Part shown: positions 61,886 to 64,000 of the stretch, one piece after another
How positions within the stretch are numbered: the stretch's first letter is position 1
How the letters are laid out: every line of letters starts with the position of its first letter
NCBI RefSeq assembly: GCF_026385505.1
Contig: NZ_JANIDV010000001.1
Span: 186,001 to 250,000, forward strand
DNA from: Bombella dulcis
Lineage (GTDB): Bacteria; Pseudomonadota; Alphaproteobacteria; Acetobacterales; Acetobacteraceae
DNA: 64,000 nt
Reading direction: 5' to 3'
The notes under the pieces: generated by a model
Databases searched by the model: none
Seen by the model: only the letters and a program-made list of their open reading frames with translations
What the model was told of the DNA's origin: nothing
Program-made: the position numbers and the translations under genes

Positions 61886-63037
61886 TTGCCGGAGCCTGTT
61901 CCTTTCCTTGACCTGCCAGCCCAGCAGAGGCGTCTTGGCCTGGCCCTGCGTGAGCGGCTGGACAGGGTGCTGGCTCACTGCCGCTTCGTGATGGGGCCGG
62001 AGGTTACGGAGCTGGAAGAACGGCTGGCTCGATATGGGGGGGCACGTCATGCCATTGGCGTGTCTTCCGGGACGGATGCCCTTCTGGCCGTTCTGATGGC
62101 TGAGGCGATTGGTCCCGGCATGGCCGTGTTCCTGCCAGCCTTCACCTACACCGCCACGGCAGAAGTCGTTCTTCTGCTGGGGGCGGTGTCGGTTTTCGTG
62201 GATGTGGACCCGCAGACCTTTCAGATCAGCCTGTCGTCTCTGGAGCAGAGGCTGGCTGATGTTCGGCGGGCGGGGCGTCTGGAGCCGAAAGCCATCATTG
62301 GCGTGGACCTGTTCGGGCAGCCAGCCCCGTGGGATGAGCTGAATGACTTTGCGGCCCGGGAAGGGCTGCTTCTGTTTGCAGACTGCGCCCAGTCTTTCGG
62401 AGCCTCCTACAGGGGCCGGAAGCTCGGGCATGAGGCCGGAGCCACCACGCTGTCTTTTTTTCCGTCCAAACCGCTGGGGGGATATGGCGATGGTGGGGCC
62501 ATCCTGACGGATGATGATGAGAAGGCGGCTCTCTACCGCTCCCTGAGAAGCCACGGAGAGGGCCGGCAGCGGTATGAGGTGCAGCGTATTGGCCTCAATG
62601 CCCGGCTGGACAGTCTTCAGGCGGCTGTTCTTCTCAGCAAGATGGATGTTTTTGAGGATGAGCTGAAACGGCGTGAGGCCGTGGCGCAGGCTTATGATGC
62701 CGGGCTGCCCGCTCTGGTCCGTCCTCCTGTACGGGTGCCGGACAGCCGGAGTGCCTGGGCCGTGTATTGTGTGACCCTGCCATCCCGTGCCCTGCGGGAC
62801 AGTCTGCGGGATCGCCTTTCCGGGGCTGATATTGCCACGGCCATCTATTATCCCAAGCCGCTGCACCAGCAGCCTGCCTATCAGGCGCAGCATGATGGTG
62901 TTGCCCTGCCGGTGGCGGAGACTGTAGGAGAGCGGGTGCTGGCCCTGCCGATTCATGCCGATCTTTCAGATGAGGCTGTCGGGCGGGTGCTGGCAGTGAC
63001 TGGTCAATGGGCGGAGGAGCAGGATGAGCCGCAATAA
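61886..63037 (+). CDS. DegT/DnrJ/EryC1-family PLP aminotransferase
   Basis: This sugar-aminotransferase-type protein has VPFLDLPAQQRRLGLALRER at its start, RHAIGVSSGTDALLAVLMAE (PLP phosphate site), FADCAQSFGASYRGRKLG, and the PLP-lysine segment SFFPSKPLGGYGDGGAILTD. Members transaminate nucleotide-linked keto-sugars for surface glycans or antibiotics. Start uncertain: TTG 61886 fits the family start, while GTG 61811 would overlap the MarR gene by 71 bases. No sugar pathway genes flank it, so the substrate is unknown. Confidence 0.88.
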   Translation: MPEPVPFLDLPAQQRRLGLALRERLDRVLAHCRFVMGPEVTELEERLARYGGARHAIGVSSGTDALLAVLMAEAIGPGMAVFLPAFTYTATAEVVLLLGAVSVFVDVDPQTFQISLSSLEQRLADVRRAGRLEPKAIIGVDLFGQPAPWDELNDFAAREGLLLFADCAQSFGASYRGRKLGHEAGATTLSFFPSKPLGGYGDGGAILTDDDEKAALYRSLRSHGEGRQRYEVQRIGLNARLDSLQAAVLLSKMDVFEDELKRREAVAQAYDAGLPALVRPPVRVPDSRSAWAVYCVTLPSRALRDSLRDRLSGADIATAIYYPKPLHQQPAYQAQHDGVALPVAETVGERVLALPIHADLSDEAVGRVLAVTGQWAEEQDEPQ

Positions 63038-63434
63038 CAAGTTTCTTCTGATTTTTGCGGTCGCCGTGATCGTCCCGGTCGTTCTGATATGGACAGTGGC
63101 CTGGCCCATCCTGCGCCCCTGGAGCCTGCCGGACATCACCCGTGGCACCCTGCATGAGGCCGGAGATGAGCGCAATCTCATGGCGGACGAGATTGTTGCC
63201 ATGAATCAGTGGCTGCACCAGCATCAGACAGGCTGGGGCATTGCGGGTGAGGTCCCCCCCAAGGATGTTCCTGCCGAGGCGGTCTACCAGCTTTCCAGTG
63301 CTGACGGGCAGTCCGTCATTCTTTCAACCTGGCATTTCCGGCACGGTGCCGATGTGGTGGGCATCCAGACCAAGGCAGGTGGGGCGTACCGGATGCGTTC
63401 TTTTGAACGTGGTACGCTCCATCTGCCAGACTAG
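63024..63434 (+). CDS. Membrane-anchored protein of unknown function
   Basis: I do not recognise this 136-residue protein. One N-terminal helix (FLLIFAVAVIVPVVLIWTVA) anchors a soluble domain of about 105 residues, probably periplasmic, with a YQLSSADGQSVILSTWHFRH strand block. It overlaps the aminotransferase gene by 14 bases and is likely co-transcribed with it. Termination probably occurs at a hairpin inside the convergent gene (63471-63505). Confidence 0.65.
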   Translation: MSRNNKFLLIFAVAVIVPVVLIWTVAWPILRPWSLPDITRGTLHEAGDERNLMADEIVAMNQWLHQHQTGWGIAGEVPPKDVPAEAVYQLSSADGQSVILSTWHFRHGADVVGIQTKAGGAYRMRSFERGTLHLPD

Positions 63435-63456
63435 GTTTCTGCTATCAGCAGAGGTG

Positions 63457-64000
63457 TCATTTTTTCTTTGAGGAGGAAGAGTCCGGCTCTTCCTCCTCTT
63501 TTTTTGCGGCCATTTTTTCCTGTCTGCTCCTGGCAATTTCCTGATGTGTCAGCTCGCTGGTTTCAAGCTGTGTCTTGGTGGCATCGGCAAGCGGTGGCGT
63601 GGCCTTGTCGAACATGGCCAGAAGTGCGGCCGTGATGGGTGAGGCGAGAACAAGCCCCGGAACGCCAAGAATGGACCCGAAAACGCTCTGCGAAAGAATG
63701 GCCAGAGCAGGCGGCATGTGAACGGCCCGACGCTGGATGAGGGGGGCAAGGATGTTCCCCTCACAGAACTGGATGACGCTGTAGAGAATGGCCACGAAGA
63801 GGGCTTCTCGCGTGCCGAGGGAAAGGCTGATCAGCAGGGCCGGTACGGCCCCCAGAATGGCTCCGATATAGGGGATGAAGTTGCACAGTCCTGCCACCAC
63901 GCCCAGAGCAAGGGCCAGCGGAATGCCGATCAGATACAGGCCGATGCCGGAGAAAAGGCCGACAGCCAGCATGTCCAGTGCCTGTCCTGCCGTCCATGCC
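63457..64000 (-). CDS. AI-2E family transporter, C-terminal part
   Basis: The gene enters from beyond the window end (5' part missing). The visible 180 residues are hydrophobic with SGIGLYLIGIPLALALGVVA, LCNFIPYIGAILGAVPALLI and GSILGVPGLVLASPITAALL, matching the last helices of the AI-2E/PerM family of membrane exporters or ion-coupled carriers. The C-terminus is highly charged (KKEEEEPDSSSSKKK), and its DNA forms a perfect inverted repeat. Substrate unknown. Confidence 0.88.
   Translation of the reverse strand, partial: AWTAGQALDMLAVGLFSGIGLYLIGIPLALALGVVAGLCNFIPYIGAILGAVPALLISLSLGTREALFVAILYSVIQFCEGNILAPLIQRRAVHMPPALAILSQSVFGSILGVPGLVLASPITAALLAMFDKATPPLADATKTQLETSELTHQEIARSRQEKMAAKKEEEEPDSSSSKKK
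63471..63505 (+). terminator. Terminator embedded in the convergent AI-2E gene
   Basis: AGGAGGAAGAG (63471-63481) and CTCTTCCTCCT (63487-63497) form a perfect 11-base stem with loop TCCGG, followed by CTTTTTTT (63498-63505). Read on the plus strand it is a textbook intrinsic terminator for the operon ending at 63434, though it codes for the C-terminal tail of the minus-strand gene. Confidence 0.75.

Overview
The window is a gene-dense, roughly 60% GC chromosomal segment of an alphaproteobacterium, most likely an acetic acid bacterium (Acetobacteraceae). Supporting signs are a class I lysyl-tRNA synthetase, a cyoABCD ubiquinol oxidase operon, Tim44-domain proteins, the secB/timA/mltA/smr neighbourhood, a PmtA-type methyltransferase, and a decayed cytochrome c oxidase remnant next to ctaB. 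A small-genome, insect- or flower-associated genus would fit, but that is inference. No tRNA, rRNA, CRISPR array, transposase or complete prophage was seen.

Layout. 1-2.7 kb: end of uvrB, an aldose epimerase, greB and gshB. 3.2-6.3 kb: a phospholipid methyltransferase, a degenerate heme-copper oxidase subunit I, ctaB and a tiny CoxF-like membrane protein. 6.4-11.6 kb (minus): a Tim44-domain protein, pmbA, an M16 peptidase and thrC. 11.6-16.9 kb: a divergent Fur-controlled iron module with a PepSY membrane protein, a DUF3325-like protein and a yellow/major-royal-jelly-type beta-propeller on one side and a TonB-dependent siderophore receptor on the other. 17-22.6 kb (minus): glnD and mutS. 22.6-24.2 kb: an AT-rich foreign island with a TIR-domain gene broken by one in-frame TGA and a divergent small membrane protein. 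24.3-28.9 kb: msrC, murJ, glutathione peroxidase, gpsA and tsaD. 29-31.3 kb: hemC, hemD and secB. 31.5-35 kb: timA, mltA, an orphan DNA methyltransferase and smr. 35.1-38.2 kb: a Fur-type iron ABC transporter. 38.2-41.2 kb: hemF, mtnP and an atypical SDR. 41.5-43.5 kb: groES-groEL. 43.6-50.9 kb: a DinG-like Fe-S helicase, lysS, a truncated MprF-like protein and a 2H-phosphoesterase relative lacking both catalytic histidines. 51-56.3 kb: a Bax-inhibitor-1 protein and cyoABCD. 56.4-64 kb: fdxA, an S4 protein, a Suv3-like helicase, an M17 aminopeptidase, a MarR regulator, a DegT aminotransferase, an unknown membrane-anchored protein and part of an AI-2E exporter.

How the parts work together. Iron supply (siderophore receptor, reductase-like PepSY protein, FecBCDE-type importer) shares near-identical Fur-like operators. 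It sits in a window that also carries heme synthesis (hemC, hemD, hemF), heme O synthesis (ctaB) and the heme-dependent cyo oxidase. Most other genes are housekeeping. The clearest accessory element is the TIR/membrane-protein pair, a candidate anti-phage module whose TIR gene looks inactivated in this strain.
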